Positions 25,930 through 34,356 are shown, numbered from the stretch's first letter. The stretch: DNA of 64,000 nucleotides from Gammaproteobacteria bacterium (GCA_016718385.1 JADKDK010000001.1:310001-374000); one strand, 5' to 3'. The notes: generated by a model from the sequence alone, not told the origin. Program-made: numbers and translations.

Positions 25930-27507
25930 ATGGCGCAGCGCGGCGGCAGAGCGAATGATGGCAGGGCAAACGGTGGCGTGCTGGGCTGGATCGAGCGTAC
26001 CGGCAATCGCCTGCCCGACCCGGTTTTCATCTTCTTCTACCTGATCGCGGCGCTGGTCGTGATCAGCGTGCTGGCATCCGTGGCCGGCTATTCCGCGCTG
26101 CATCCCACGCAGCACGATGCGCATGGCGCACCGGTCCTGATCGCCGCGACCAGCCTGCTGGCACCAGAGAACATCCGGCGGCTCTGGGCCGACATGCCGC
26201 TGACCTTCACCGGCTTCCACCCGCTCGGCTACGTGCTGGTGGTGATGCTGGGCGCGGGCATTGCCGAGCGCACGGGGCTGTTCGCGGCGGCTATGCGCGG
26301 CGCGGTGCACGGCGCGCCCAAGGCCCTGCTGACGCCGATGGTCGCGCTGGTCGCGATGATGGGCAACCTCGCGGCCGATGCTGCCTACGTGGTGTTGATC
26401 CCGCTGGCCGGCATCCTATACGCCGCTGCCGGTCGTCATCCCATCGCCGGTATCGCCTGCGCGTTCGCGGGCGTTTCGGGGGCGTTCTCCGCGAACCTGC
26501 TGCCGGGCCAGCTCGATGCGCTGCTGTTCGGCATCACGGAGGCCGCCGCCGAGGCGCTGGTGCCCTCGTGGGACGCGAACATCGTAGGCAACTGGTATTT
26601 CATATCGGGCATGACGCTCGTGTTCCTGCCGGTGATCTGGTACGTCACGGATCGCGTGATCGAGCCGCGCCTCGGTGTACACGCGGCGGCCGATGCACCG
26701 CCCGAACTGTCGGTCGACGAGCAGAAGCCGCTCGATGCGGCGCAGAAGAAGGGGCTTGCGCGCGCCGGGATCGCGGCGCTGGCCGTCGTGCTGCTGTGGG
26801 CCTGGTTCCTGTTCGGCCCGGGTACGCCGCTGCTGGACCAGGCCGCGCAGGGCCCGGCTCGGCTCTCGCCGTTCTTCAAGTCGCTGGTCGCCGGCTTCTT
26901 CGTGCTGTTCCTCGCCTGCGGTTGGGTCTACGGCGTGGCGGCGGGTACGGTCAACGGACATCGCGACATCGTGCGCATGATGCAGGAGTCGATGGCCGAT
27001 CTCGCTTACTACCTCGTGCTCGCCTTCGCGGCGGCGCATTTCATCGCGATGTTCGCGTGGTCGAACCTCGGGCTGATCTTCGCGGTCCAGGGCGCCGAAC
27101 TGATCCGCGCCTCGAAGCTGCCGGTGCCGGCGCTGCTGGGGCTCATCGTGCTGCTGACCGGGGCGGTGAACCTGTTCGTGGGTTCCGCCTCGGCGAAGTG
27201 GGCGCTGCTCGCCCCGGTGCTGGTGCCGATGATGATGCTGCTCGGTGTCAGTCCCGAAGCCACCACCGCGGCCTACCGCGTCGGCGATGGCGCCACCAAC
27301 ATCATCACGCCGCTGATGGTGTATTTCCCGCTGATCCTGACCTTCTGCCAGCGCTGGCAGAAGGACTTCGGGCTCGGCAGCCTGGCGGCGACGATGATCC
27401 CCTACTCCATCGGGCTGCTGGCGGTCGGGCTCGCGCTCACGATTGGCTGGATCGCGCTCGAGATCCCGCTCGGGCCGGCCGCGCCGGTGCACTACACGAT
27501 CCCGTAG
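25930..27507 (+). CDS. AbgT-family transporter
   Basis: A polytopic inner-membrane transporter of the AbgT (p-aminobenzoyl-glutamate) family, about 525 residues with some 11-13 hydrophobic segments. It opens with WIERTGNRLPDPVFIFFYLI, a family hallmark. Later marks are GNLAADAAYVVLIPLAG, the re-entrant region SASAKWALLAPVLVPM and RVGDGATNIITPLMVYFPL. I chose ATG 25930; a GTG at 25903 would add nine residues. Family members import aminobenzoyl-glutamate or export sulfonamide-like compounds. In this island it may carry an aromatic or amphipathic acid, but no substrate can be assigned. Its TAG stop is the foot of a GTAG repeat. Confidence 0.9.
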   Translation: MAQRGGRANDGRANGGVLGWIERTGNRLPDPVFIFFYLIAALVVISVLASVAGYSALHPTQHDAHGAPVLIAATSLLAPENIRRLWADMPLTFTGFHPLGYVLVVMLGAGIAERTGLFAAAMRGAVHGAPKALLTPMVALVAMMGNLAADAAYVVLIPLAGILYAAAGRHPIAGIACAFAGVSGAFSANLLPGQLDALLFGITEAAAEALVPSWDANIVGNWYFISGMTLVFLPVIWYVTDRVIEPRLGVHAAADAPPELSVDEQKPLDAAQKKGLARAGIAALAVVLLWAWFLFGPGTPLLDQAAQGPARLSPFFKSLVAGFFVLFLACGWVYGVAAGTVNGHRDIVRMMQESMADLAYYLVLAFAAAHFIAMFAWSNLGLIFAVQGAELIRASKLPVPALLGLIVLLTGAVNLFVGSASAKWALLAPVLVPMMMLLGVSPEATTAAYRVGDGATNIITPLMVYFPLILTFCQRWQKDFGLGSLAATMIPYSIGLLAVGLALTIGWIALEIPLGPAAPVHYTIP

Positions 27508-27592
27508 GTCCGGATTTATCGGGACAATGGCGACGCCGGGGGGCGGGATTGGCCGAGAGGGGGCTGAGCCCGCACGGCCCGACCTACAGCTT
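27504..27592. repeat. Inverted pair of GTAG-foot REP-like elements
   Basis: The gap between the convergent AbgT transporter and membrane-protein genes starts with GTAGGTCCGGATTTATCGGG and ends with the reverse-oriented CCCGACCTAC. The TAG of the left foot is the stop codon of AbgT (27505-27507), and the TAG of the right foot, read on the minus strand, is the stop of the membrane protein (27584-27586). Two inverted REP units are the usual BIME-like arrangement between convergent genes and may also serve as a bidirectional transcription stop. Confidence 0.7.
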
Positions 27593-28327
27593 GCCGCCGA
27601 CCAGGTGCGTTGACAGGTCGATCAGCAGCAGCGTCAGCATGCCCACGCAGGAAGCCTCGATGATCACGCGCCCCAGGCTCCAGCGCTCGCCCTCGGCAGC
27701 CTCGTCGAGGCGATAGACGATCGGGAAGGCCACGATGAAGTACAGGGCGTAGAAGTACGAGCCGTAGGCCAGCATGCGATCGAGGTCCTCGTACCACACG
27801 TTCGAGAAGTCGTTGGGCGCGAGCTTGAAGTAGAAAGCCGTTTCGCCCCAGCCCCAGAACAGCGACACCGCGCCCACGATCACCGCCCACGCCAGCCCGC
27901 GCGCGAGCGGCGCCCATGCCAGCGTCATGGTGCGGATGCGGCGCATCAGGATCACGGCGCTGGTGTGGTACACGATGAAGAACGCGGTGGCGTTGAAGTA
28001 CATCGAGGGCGGCACTTTCATGTGTGCGCCGAGAGCCGTGGCCTCGTCGGGGCCGACGAGCGCAGAGTCCAGGTACAGCGTTACCTCCGGGAAGCGGTAG
28101 CGCATGCCGAGCACCTCGAAGAAGTACTCGGTGTGGAAATACGTGGCGAGAACGATCCACCAGAACATGAAGACGTTGAACTTGAACCAGTAGCTGCGGT
28201 GCCAGGCAATGCCGGAGTTGCGCCTGAGGAACCAGGGCAGCAGCACGCAGTACGGCAGCCACATCAGCAGGTTCTGCGTGATGTTCCAGAAGTTGCCGGT
28301 ATCGAGCCAGCCCATCTTCTGCATCAC
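27584..28327 (-). CDS. Conserved polytopic membrane protein of unknown function
   Basis: The 247 residues shown have about six hydrophobic segments (e.g. LLMWLPYCVLLPWFL, FNVFMFWWIVLATYF, LAWAVIVGAVSLFWGWG, YALYFIVAFPIVYRL) and many Trp, Tyr and Phe. I do not recognise the family. The true start is probably upstream: the frame continues as GHWFSQNPDKAWGEKFFLG but meets a stop before any ATG, while ATG 28451 begins MNDTPSLALIPA in a neighbouring frame. One-base removal near 28416 would join the two into a 289-residue protein. It diverges from the second thiolase-fold gene and shares its AT-rich promoter region, so it probably serves the same pathway, perhaps as a membrane-bound oxidoreductase or transporter. 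Confidence 0.72.
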   Translation of the reverse strand: MMQKMGWLDTGNFWNITQNLLMWLPYCVLLPWFLRRNSGIAWHRSYWFKFNVFMFWWIVLATYFHTEYFFEVLGMRYRFPEVTLYLDSALVGPDEATALGAHMKVPPSMYFNATAFFIVYHTSAVILMRRIRTMTLAWAPLARGLAWAVIVGAVSLFWGWGETAFYFKLAPNDFSNVWYEDLDRMLAYGSYFYALYFIVAFPIVYRLDEAAEGERWSLGRVIIEASCVGMLTLLLIDLSTHLVGGKL

Positions 28328-28501
28328 CAGGTTGTAGACGAACCAGAACGGAATGAAGCCCAGGAAGAACTTCTCGCCCCAGGCCTTGTCGGGGTTCTGC
28401 GAGAACCAGTGGCCGGGCAGGGATGAGCGCGAGGCTGGGCGTGTCGTTCATGGTGCGGGCTCGTTTGGGCGTGTTGTTGCAGTGTGGCGAGTTTCCAGAA
28501 T

Positions 28502-28526
28502 AAAACAGTATACTGCAAATGTTTTT
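28502..28526. promoter_or_regulatory. Dyad-symmetric AT-rich site between divergent genes
   Basis: AAAACAGTATACTGCAAATG followed by TTTTT lies between the membrane-protein gene (start near 28451) and the second thiolase-fold gene (28586). It holds the perfect 10-base palindrome CAGTATACTG and the wider dyad AAAACA-N12-TGTTTT. Read on the minus strand it matches the 21556-21579 site at 19 of 25 positions. An operator shared by island promoters is a reasonable guess. A sigma-70 promoter could also lie here. Confidence 0.42.
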
Positions 28527-28585
28527 CAGGGGCGGCGCGCACGGTGCGGGCCGCGGTGGATCGTGCCGGACCAGGGAGCCAGCGG

Positions 28586-29834
28586 ATGGGTGTTCAGAGC
28601 ATCGGGCAATTGCGCCAGCGCGCCGGGAGTTTCGACTGGGGCAGCGCCTACGCGATCCCGGACGTGCGTGGCGAGGTCGCGATCGTTGGCGTCGGCGAAT
28701 CGAAGTACAGCGGTCCTTCGGGCCGCACTGCGAAGGAGATGGCCCTCGTCGCCGTCGGGCAGGCCATCGCGGATGCCGGTCTCGCGCCGGCGGACATCGA
28801 CGGGCTGATGTCCACCGCGAACGTTGCCGACCAGCTGATGCCGGAAGACTTTCACGCGCACTTCGGCACCTCGCACCCGATGTGGTACAGCGGCGAGGGC
28901 GGCGGCATGGTCTGGGCCGCGACCTGCCCCGAGCAGGCCGCCGCGGCGCTGCGAGCGCGCAAGGCGAGGCACATCATCAACGTGTTCTCGGTGGACTGGG
29001 CCTCGCGCCGCGCCGCCGGCACCGGCACGCCCGGGGACTACCACGCCAACGAGCCGATGAAGGCGCTGTTCGAGGTGCCCTTCGGCTGGTACCCGCAGCC
29101 GGTGTACATGGCGACGCAGGCATGCCGCCACATGCACGACTACGGCACCACGCCGGAGCAGCTGGGCGAGCTCGCGGTGACTTTCCGTCGCCACGCCAAC
29201 GGCCATCCCGGAGCCGTGATGCGCGCGAAGACACTGAGCATGGAGCAGTACCTGGCAAAGCCCATGCTCGCGGATCCGCTGCGCATGGAGGACTGCTGCC
29301 TGGTTTCGGATGGTGCGGCGGCCTTCGTGATGAGCACGCCGGAGCGTGCGCGCGACCTGCCGCATGCGCCGGTCATCGTCGAGGGCATCGGACGCGGCGT
29401 GATTCACAACGCGCCCTACATCTCGCAGCAGAAGGTGCTCACGGCGACGCCGCAGACCTTCGCCGCGCCGTGGGCCTTCGCGATGGCCGACATCACGCCC
29501 GCCGAGGTCGACGTGATCGCGCTCTACGACTGCTTCTCGATCACCGCGCTGATGATGATCGAGGACATGGGCTTCTGCGCCAAGGGCGAAGGCGGTGCCT
29601 TCGTCTCGGGCGGGCGCCTGGGTTTCGATCGCCCGCGCAGCCAGCGGCGGGCTGCCGTGCAACACGCACGGGGGCCTGATGTCGCACGCCTACGTGCTCG
29701 GCATTGCGCACGTCGTGGAAATCGTGCGCCAGCTGCGCGGCGAGGCCCAGAACCAGGTGGGCGATGCGCGCGTCGGCCTGTACGGAGGATTCACCGCCGA
29801 AGAGGCGGCCACACTGATCTTGCGGAGAGCCTGA
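28586..29834 (+). CDS. Second thiolase-fold (Ltp2-like) protein, frameshifted
   Basis: A thiolase-superfamily protein related to that at 3558. It starts at ATG 28586 after CCAGGGAGCC. The position of the nucleophilic Cys is Gly107 (WYSGEGGGMVW), so, as with the first copy, aldolase-type chemistry fits better than thiolysis. VIALYDCFSITALMM matches the Tyr-containing segment of the first copy. After GEGGAFVSGGRLGFD the frame turns into Arg-rich nonsense; the frame one base over reads GGLPCNTHGGLMSHAYVLGI to a natural stop at 29832-29834. A one-base error near 29645 explains this. Read uncorrected, the gene would appear fused to the next one; that fusion is artificial. Confidence 0.8.
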
Positions 29835-29836
29835 GC

Positions 29837-30235
29837 ATGTCCACTTTCGGTCCCGACAGCGATGACGCAATGGCCTTGCCGTTCTGGAGTGCCGCGCGCG
29901 AGGGCAGGCTGGTGCTGCCCTACGGTCGCGCCAGCGGGCGTTGCACGTGGTATCCGCACGCCGGCGCCGACATCGAGTGGCGCGAGGTGCGCGGCCCGGC
30001 GAAGCTGGTGGCGTGGTCCGTCGTGCGTGCGCCGATCAACCCCGAATTCAAGGCGCCCTACGCACCGGCGCTGGTGAGCCTCGATTGCGAGCCGCACGTG
30101 CGGCTGGTGACGCAGATCGTCGACTGCGACTTCGCGGATCTGCGCTGCGACATGCCGCTGGAGCTTTGCTTTCGCACGCTCGAGCCGATCAGGCGCGCGC
30201 CTTTCCGCGCGCCGGTGTTTCGTCCCGCGCCGTGA
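29837..30235 (+). CDS. DUF35-like OB-fold protein lacking zinc-ribbon cysteines
   Basis: A 132-residue partner-type protein two bases after the second thiolase-fold gene (ATG 29837). The OB-fold part is clear: LVAWSVVRAPINPEFKAPYAPALVSLD and RLVTQIVDCD. In the N-terminal ribbon only Cys36 remains (YGRASGRCTWYPHAGADIEW), where the first DUF35 gene has four cysteines. It therefore probably does not bind zinc but could still bind CoA and the thiolase-fold partner. Loss of the ribbon is seen in some known DUF35 proteins. The short gap implies translational coupling, as in the first module at 3558-5161. Confidence 0.78.
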   Translation: MSTFGPDSDDAMALPFWSAAREGRLVLPYGRASGRCTWYPHAGADIEWREVRGPAKLVAWSVVRAPINPEFKAPYAPALVSLDCEPHVRLVTQIVDCDFADLRCDMPLELCFRTLEPIRRAPFRAPVFRPAP

Positions 30236-30355
30236 TGACTTTCAGGTGCGCGCGCTCGTTTGCGCAAAATTCACCCGCGCGCTGGTGTGGCATGTGCTAT
30301 AGACAGTGAGTGGAATCTTCGTGGATTCCTATCCATCAGCAACGGGAGATAACCG

Positions 30356-30619
30356 ATGGCAGAGACGAAACCGGCGAAGAAGCCTGCAGCCAAGAAGGCG
30401 GCAGCCAAGAAGCCCGCAGCAGCGAAGAAGCCGGCTGCGAAAAAGGCCGTGGCGAAGAAGCCTGCAGCAGCGAAGAAGCCTGCTGCCAAGAAAGCCGTAG
30501 CGAAGAAGCCGGCTGCGAAAAAGGCCGTAGCGAAGAAGCCCGCAGCAGCGAAGAAGCCCGCTGCCAAGAAAGCCGCAGCGAAGAAGCCGGCAGCAAAGAA
30601 GCCCGCCGCGAAGAAGTAG
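30356..30619 (+). CDS. Lysine/alanine-rich histone H1-like repeat protein
   Basis: An 87-residue protein made almost wholly of Lys, Ala and Pro, in units such as KKPAAKKAVA and KKPAAAKKPAAKK. It begins MAETKP at ATG 30356 with GGGAGATAACC just upstream. The sequence is very basic and unstructured, like the C-terminal tail of histone H1 and the bacterial AlgP/H1-like proteins. It likely binds DNA without sequence specificity as a nucleoid protein. The DNA itself is a tandem repeat of about 15-30 bases, so copy number may vary among strains. TATAGA at 30298-30303, preceded by TG, is a possible extended -10 promoter element. Confidence 0.82.
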   Translation: MAETKPAKKPAAKKAAAKKPAAAKKPAAKKAVAKKPAAAKKPAAKKAVAKKPAAKKAVAKKPAAAKKPAAKKAAAKKPAAKKPAAKK

Positions 30620-30725
30620 TTGTTCCCCTGCGCCCGATGCACAGGGACGTGCCGGGCAGCTTCCCCCGCGTCGGGCCGCCTGCGTTCGCCGCCGGCCGCC
30701 GCCCGCGCGGCAGAGTTCTTCCTTC

Positions 30726-31961
30726 TCAGTCCACCGCCGCAGCACGCACCAGGTTGAGCGCGGGATCATTCGGCGCGTTTTCCACGCAGCGCGTCCCCGC
30801 GGGGTGGTAGATGTAGGCGACGCAGCGGTTGCAGCTGGTGCAGCCCGACTGCCGGGTTTCCCCGCTCCTGAACCTGTTCACGAGCCCCGTGTCGTGGATC
30901 AGCGCGCGCGCCATCACCACGCAGTCGAAGCCCTCCGTCATCGCGCGCTCGGCGTTGTCCAGCGACTTCACGCCGCCGAGGTAGGCCAGCGGCATCGTCA
31001 CCGCGGCGCGCACCTTGCGCGAGTGCTCCAGGAAGTACATCTCGCGAAACGTCATCGAGCGCGGACCGGTGAGCGAGCTCAGCCTGATCGCAAGGCGCGA
31101 CAGCGGATCGCCGCCAAGCATGCGGGCCATCTCGTCCTGGTCGACGAGGCTGCCGAACATGAACCAGGTCGATTCCACGTTGCGTCCGCCCGAGAGCACC
31201 AGCAGGTCGGCGCCGGCGCGCTCCAGCGCTCGCGCCGTGACCACGGCATCGTCGGCGTCGGCGCCACGTCTGGGCCCGTCCGCGACGTTGATCTTGGCGA
31301 TCACCGCCAGATCGGAGCCCACCGCTTCCTTCACCGCGGCCAGTACGCGCGCCGGGAAGCGCACGCGGTTCTCCGCGTTGCCCCCGTATTCGTCGTTGCG
31401 AGTGTTGTCGAGCGGCGAGATGAACTGGTTGAGCAGGTAGCCGTGCCCCATGTGCAGCTCGACGGCGTCGAAGCCCGCTTCACGCGCGAGTTTCGCGGTG
31501 TCGACGAACTGGCGCGTCACCAGGTCCATGTCGGCCGCCGTCATCGCGCGCCGGCGCCAGTTGCCCGCGAGCAGGCCCGCCTTGTTGAGGCCCGAGACCG
31601 AGCTCATCGTCGCGCCCCTGACCTTCACGCCGGTGACGAAGCTGCCGCCGTGCGTTATCTGCGCCGAGATCGCGCCGCCTTCGCCGTGCACCGCGCCGGT
31701 GAGCACGCGCAGGTCGGGCAGGATTTCGGGGCGCATCCAGATCTGGTTGGGCAGCGTGCGGCCGACTTCGCTCACCGCCACGTAGGCCACCGTTGTCAGC
31801 GCGACGCCGCCTGCGGCAAGATCGCGATGATGCTGCACCAGCGCGCGCGTGGGCGCGCCGTCCAGGCACATGGCTTCGTTGGCGCCGGCCTTGATGAAAC
31901 GGTTGCGCAACCGCAAGGGTCCGATGGCGACGGGATCGAATGGGGAAGGCGCGGTGCTCAT
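30726..31961 (-). CDS. NADH:flavin oxidoreductase, Old Yellow Enzyme family
   Basis: A 411-residue OYE-type protein that binds FMN in a TIM barrel and reduces activated double bonds with NAD(P)H. Family marks are IGPLRLRNRFIKAGANEAMC, ELHMGHGYLLNQFISPLDN, EYGGNAENRVRFPARV and DCVVMARALIHDTGLV. The C terminus has a Cys-rich tail (SGCTSCNRCVAYIYHPAGTRC), like the iron-sulfur region of 2,4-dienoyl-CoA-reductase-type members though without their second large domain. I chose ATG 31961 because the family pattern starts there; the frame runs 20 codons further. In the island it could reduce an enone or dienoyl intermediate. Confidence 0.87.
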   Translation of the reverse strand: MSTAPSPFDPVAIGPLRLRNRFIKAGANEAMCLDGAPTRALVQHHRDLAAGGVALTTVAYVAVSEVGRTLPNQIWMRPEILPDLRVLTGAVHGEGGAISAQITHGGSFVTGVKVRGATMSSVSGLNKAGLLAGNWRRRAMTAADMDLVTRQFVDTAKLAREAGFDAVELHMGHGYLLNQFISPLDNTRNDEYGGNAENRVRFPARVLAAVKEAVGSDLAVIAKINVADGPRRGADADDAVVTARALERAGADLLVLSGGRNVESTWFMFGSLVDQDEMARMLGGDPLSRLAIRLSSLTGPRSMTFREMYFLEHSRKVRAAVTMPLAYLGGVKSLDNAERAMTEGFDCVVMARALIHDTGLVNRFRSGETRQSGCTSCNRCVAYIYHPAGTRCVENAPNDPALNLVRAAAVD

Positions 31962-32041
31962 GCGGGTGATTATCCTGGGAAGCGGCGCGCGCATGATCGG
32001 GCGGGCACAGTGACTTTGCAAGGCGCTTCGGGGGCGGGCGA

Positions 32042-32581
32042 ATGGAACCGGGATTGCTGATCGTCGCGGCGAGCGCGATCGCGCTGTCGTGGCTGATGGC
32101 CGTGGCCGGTGGCGCCAAACTGCGCCATCGGCGGGATCATGCGCGCGCCCTCGATGCCTACGCGCTGCTGCCCGAGGGTGCGGGGCGCTGGCTCGCGCCG
32201 GTGCTGGGCGTCGCCGAGTGCGCCGCTGCGCTCGCCATCTGGCCGATGGGAACGCGCGCGGCGGCGGCCTTGCTGATACTCGCGCTGCTGGTGCTGTACT
32301 CCGCTGCCATCGCGATCAACCTGCTGCGCGGACGGCGTGACATCGCGTGCGGTTGCGGCGGCGCGGCGACCCACGTGCCGCTGAGCGGCTGGCTGCTCGC
32401 GCGCAACGCCGCCTTGATGGCTGTCGCGCTCGCGCTGCACGAGGCGCCGCAGGCCCTGGCGCTTGCCGGCGCATCGTGGCCGGCGGCGCTGGCGGCGCTC
32501 GCGGTCGCGACGCTGCTGGTGCTGCTCTACAATGGCGCGAATTTTCTGCTTTCCCGCGACACCCTGCTGCAGGACGACTGA
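32042..32581 (+). CDS. MauE-like membrane protein
   Basis: A 179-residue inner-membrane protein with about four transmembrane segments (LLIVAASAIALSWLMAVAG, WLAPVLGVAECAAALAIW, AAALLILALLVLYSAAIAI, LAALAVATLLVLLYNGANF). After the third segment comes DIACGCGGAA, the CxCGG pattern of the MauE/DoxX-related family that helps deliver or form disulfides in methylamine dehydrogenase. No mau genes are present, so a general role in periplasmic redox or disulfide chemistry is the most that can be said. It might help mature a periplasmic enzyme such as the PQQ dehydrogenase; that is a guess. Confidence 0.72.
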   Translation: MEPGLLIVAASAIALSWLMAVAGGAKLRHRRDHARALDAYALLPEGAGRWLAPVLGVAECAAALAIWPMGTRAAAALLILALLVLYSAAIAINLLRGRRDIACGCGGAATHVPLSGWLLARNAALMAVALALHEAPQALALAGASWPAALAALAVATLLVLLYNGANFLLSRDTLLQDD

Positions 32582-32616
32582 ATGTCGCGTGCCGCCGTCG
32601 CATCTGCGGAGGACGC

Positions 32617-33414
32617 ATGACCGAGATCGAATTCGAGAATCGCGACGGCGTGGGCCTCATCACCTTCGCGCGACCCGATACGCTGAACGTGTTCAGCCCC
32701 GGGATGATGGCCGGGCTGGGCGATCTGTACCGGCACTGCGACGCCGACGAATCCGTGCGCGTGGTGGTGGTGACGGGGCGCGGCACGGCGTTCTGCGCCG
32801 GGGCCGACCTCTCGGGCGGCGAGGTGTTCGCGGCGCACGGCGAACTGGACTTCAGTTCCTGCCCGCTGTCCATGCAGGCCTGGGAATTGCGCAAACCGGT
32901 GATTGCCGCCTGCAACGGACACGCCATTGGCGTAGGGCTCGGCATCGCGGTGCAATGCGACATGCGCATCGTGGCGCGCGGCGCGAAGTACGGCTTCCTG
33001 CAGAACCGCCGGGGCGTGGTGGCCGATTTCGGGGTCGAGTGGCTGCTGCCGCGGCTGATCGGTTTCGAGCGTGCCTTCGAGATGCTGGTGCGCGGCTCGC
33101 GCATCGACGGGGCGGAGGCGGCGGCCTGGCGCCTCGCGGGGCGCGCGGTCGAGGCGCAGGAGGTGCTGCCGCTCGCGCTGGAGATCGCCGATGACATGGT
33201 GCGCAACTGCTCGCCGCTGGTGATGGGCATGCACAAGCGCCTGTTGTGGCGAGCCCTGGAGACGGGGCGCGATGACTTCGTCGCGCTGGAGACGCGCGCG
33301 CTGCACCACAGCATGCGCCAGCCCGATGCGCTGGAGGGCGGCATGGCTTACGTGGAGAAGCGCGCGCCACGCTGGGACGAACGCTACGCGGCGCGCTGGC
33401 CGGATTTCCTGTAG
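32617..33414 (+). CDS. Enoyl-CoA hydratase/isomerase family protein without the usual Glu pair
   Basis: A 265-residue crotonase-fold protein; ATG 32617 follows GCGGAGGACGC. The oxyanion-hole motifs TAFCAGADLSGG and CNGHAIGVGLG are intact. The two catalytic glutamates of hydratases are absent: GVGLGIAVQCD and FLQNRRGVVADFG hold the places. Isomerase, thioesterase-like or ring-hydrolase activity is therefore as likely as hydration. The C terminus EGGMAYVEKRAPRWDERY is a normal family end. Its TAG stop (33412-33414) begins a GTAG-foot repeat array. It marks the right edge of the catabolic island. Confidence 0.82.
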   Translation: MTEIEFENRDGVGLITFARPDTLNVFSPGMMAGLGDLYRHCDADESVRVVVVTGRGTAFCAGADLSGGEVFAAHGELDFSSCPLSMQAWELRKPVIAACNGHAIGVGLGIAVQCDMRIVARGAKYGFLQNRRGVVADFGVEWLLPRLIGFERAFEMLVRGSRIDGAEAAAWRLAGRAVEAQEVLPLALEIADDMVRNCSPLVMGMHKRLLWRALETGRDDFVALETRALHHSMRQPDALEGGMAYVEKRAPRWDERYAARWPDFL

Positions 33415-33462
33415 GTCCGGTTGTGGGTCCGGTTGTGGGTCCGGATTCATCCGGACAATTCC
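33411..33462. repeat. GTAG/GTGG-foot REP-like direct repeats
   Basis: Three direct copies stand in a row: GTAGGTCCGGTT, GTGGGTCCGGTT and GTGGGTCCGGATTCATCCGG, the last one with its complementary arm and a trailing ACAATT. Both foot variants known for REP elements, GTAG and GTGG, occur side by side. The first TAG is the stop of the crotonase gene at 33414. The array separates the catabolic island from the minus-strand cyclase gene. Confidence 0.72.
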
Positions 33463-33469
33463 CCTCTCA

Positions 33470-34349
33470 CTACTCCTCGCCGGCGATGACGTAGCGGTCG
33501 CGCCCGGCGCGCTTGCCTTCGTACAGAGCATGGTCGGCGCGCTCGAGCACGTCATCCAGTTCCTCTTCCTCGCCGGCCCGGGCCAGGCCGAGCGTGGCCG
33601 TGACGCGGATCGTTCGCGCGTCGGCTGTCGGTACGGGAGTCTCGCGGATGCTCGTGACCAGGCGTTGCGCCGACAGCCCGGCCTCCGCAGCCGATCTGCA
33701 CTGCATGAGCCAGAGAAATTCCTCGCCGCCGAATCGGTACAGGGGTTCGTTGCCGCGCAGGACGCGCCGCATCGTTGCGGCGAGGTGACGCAACACCTCG
33801 TCGCCGACGGGATGGCCGTAGCTGTCGTTGATGCGCTTGAAATGGTCGATGTCGATCATCGCCGGTACAGCCGGCTGCCATTGCGCCGGGCTCCTGCGGC
33901 ACAGCGCGAAATCGTTCTCCGGGGGGGGCAGGCGGGGTGGCCGCACGGCGCTGGACAGGATCAGCGTCTTGAATCCGGCGAGCACCCGCAGCAGTTCGGA
34001 TTGCGACTGCTCGAAGCCCAGCAGCGCCTCCGCCTGCCCGGCCCGCCCGCTGACGATATCCGTGCAGATCGAGCGGATCGAGTCGTGCATTTCCCGATGC
34101 ACGTGCGGCGCGCTGCGCCGCCGCGGCATCGACCGCGTCGAAATGTGCCCGTTGCGACGCGAACCAGTTGCCGAACCGGCACAGCGTGTGCGCCCGCGGA
34201 GCCAGGACATCCTCGCCGGGCGATTCGCGCAGCACGGCGCAACGCAGGATCCGACGCGTCCAGTCCATGTGCGCCTCGACCGCGGCATCGAGCTCGGTTA
34301 TGAACGTGGCCGTCTCGGGCGCAAGCCTGGGCGTTGCCGGGCCGCTCAT
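33470..34349 (-). CDS. DgcZ-like diguanylate cyclase (CZB-GGDEF), frameshifted
   Basis: This is a zinc-sensing diguanylate cyclase like E. coli DgcZ (YdeH). The N-terminal CZB domain reads TELDAAVEAHMDWTRRI, LCRFGNWF and HVHREMH, giving the His/Cys/His/His zinc ligands. The GGDEF domain has MIDIDHFKRINDSYGH and the active site YRFGGEEF, and ends in ADHALYEGKRAGRDRY. The start ATG 34349 follows GAGGAGTGAGCAGG. The CZB and GGDEF parts are in different frames, with a one-base shift near 34110. Where DgcZ has its D.LTGLP motif, the sequence around 33921-33945 contains a run of eight G and is unreadable. Both look like sequencing faults. It makes cyclic di-GMP; a PilZ receptor candidate is at 52814. 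Confidence 0.78.
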
Positions 34350-34356
34350 CGCCTGC

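Noticed and set aside
30310..30810. A Glu/Ser-rich 166-residue protein overlapping the Lys/Ala repeat gene
   Set aside because: It is the out-of-frame reading of the Lys/Ala repeat and has no ribosome-binding site.
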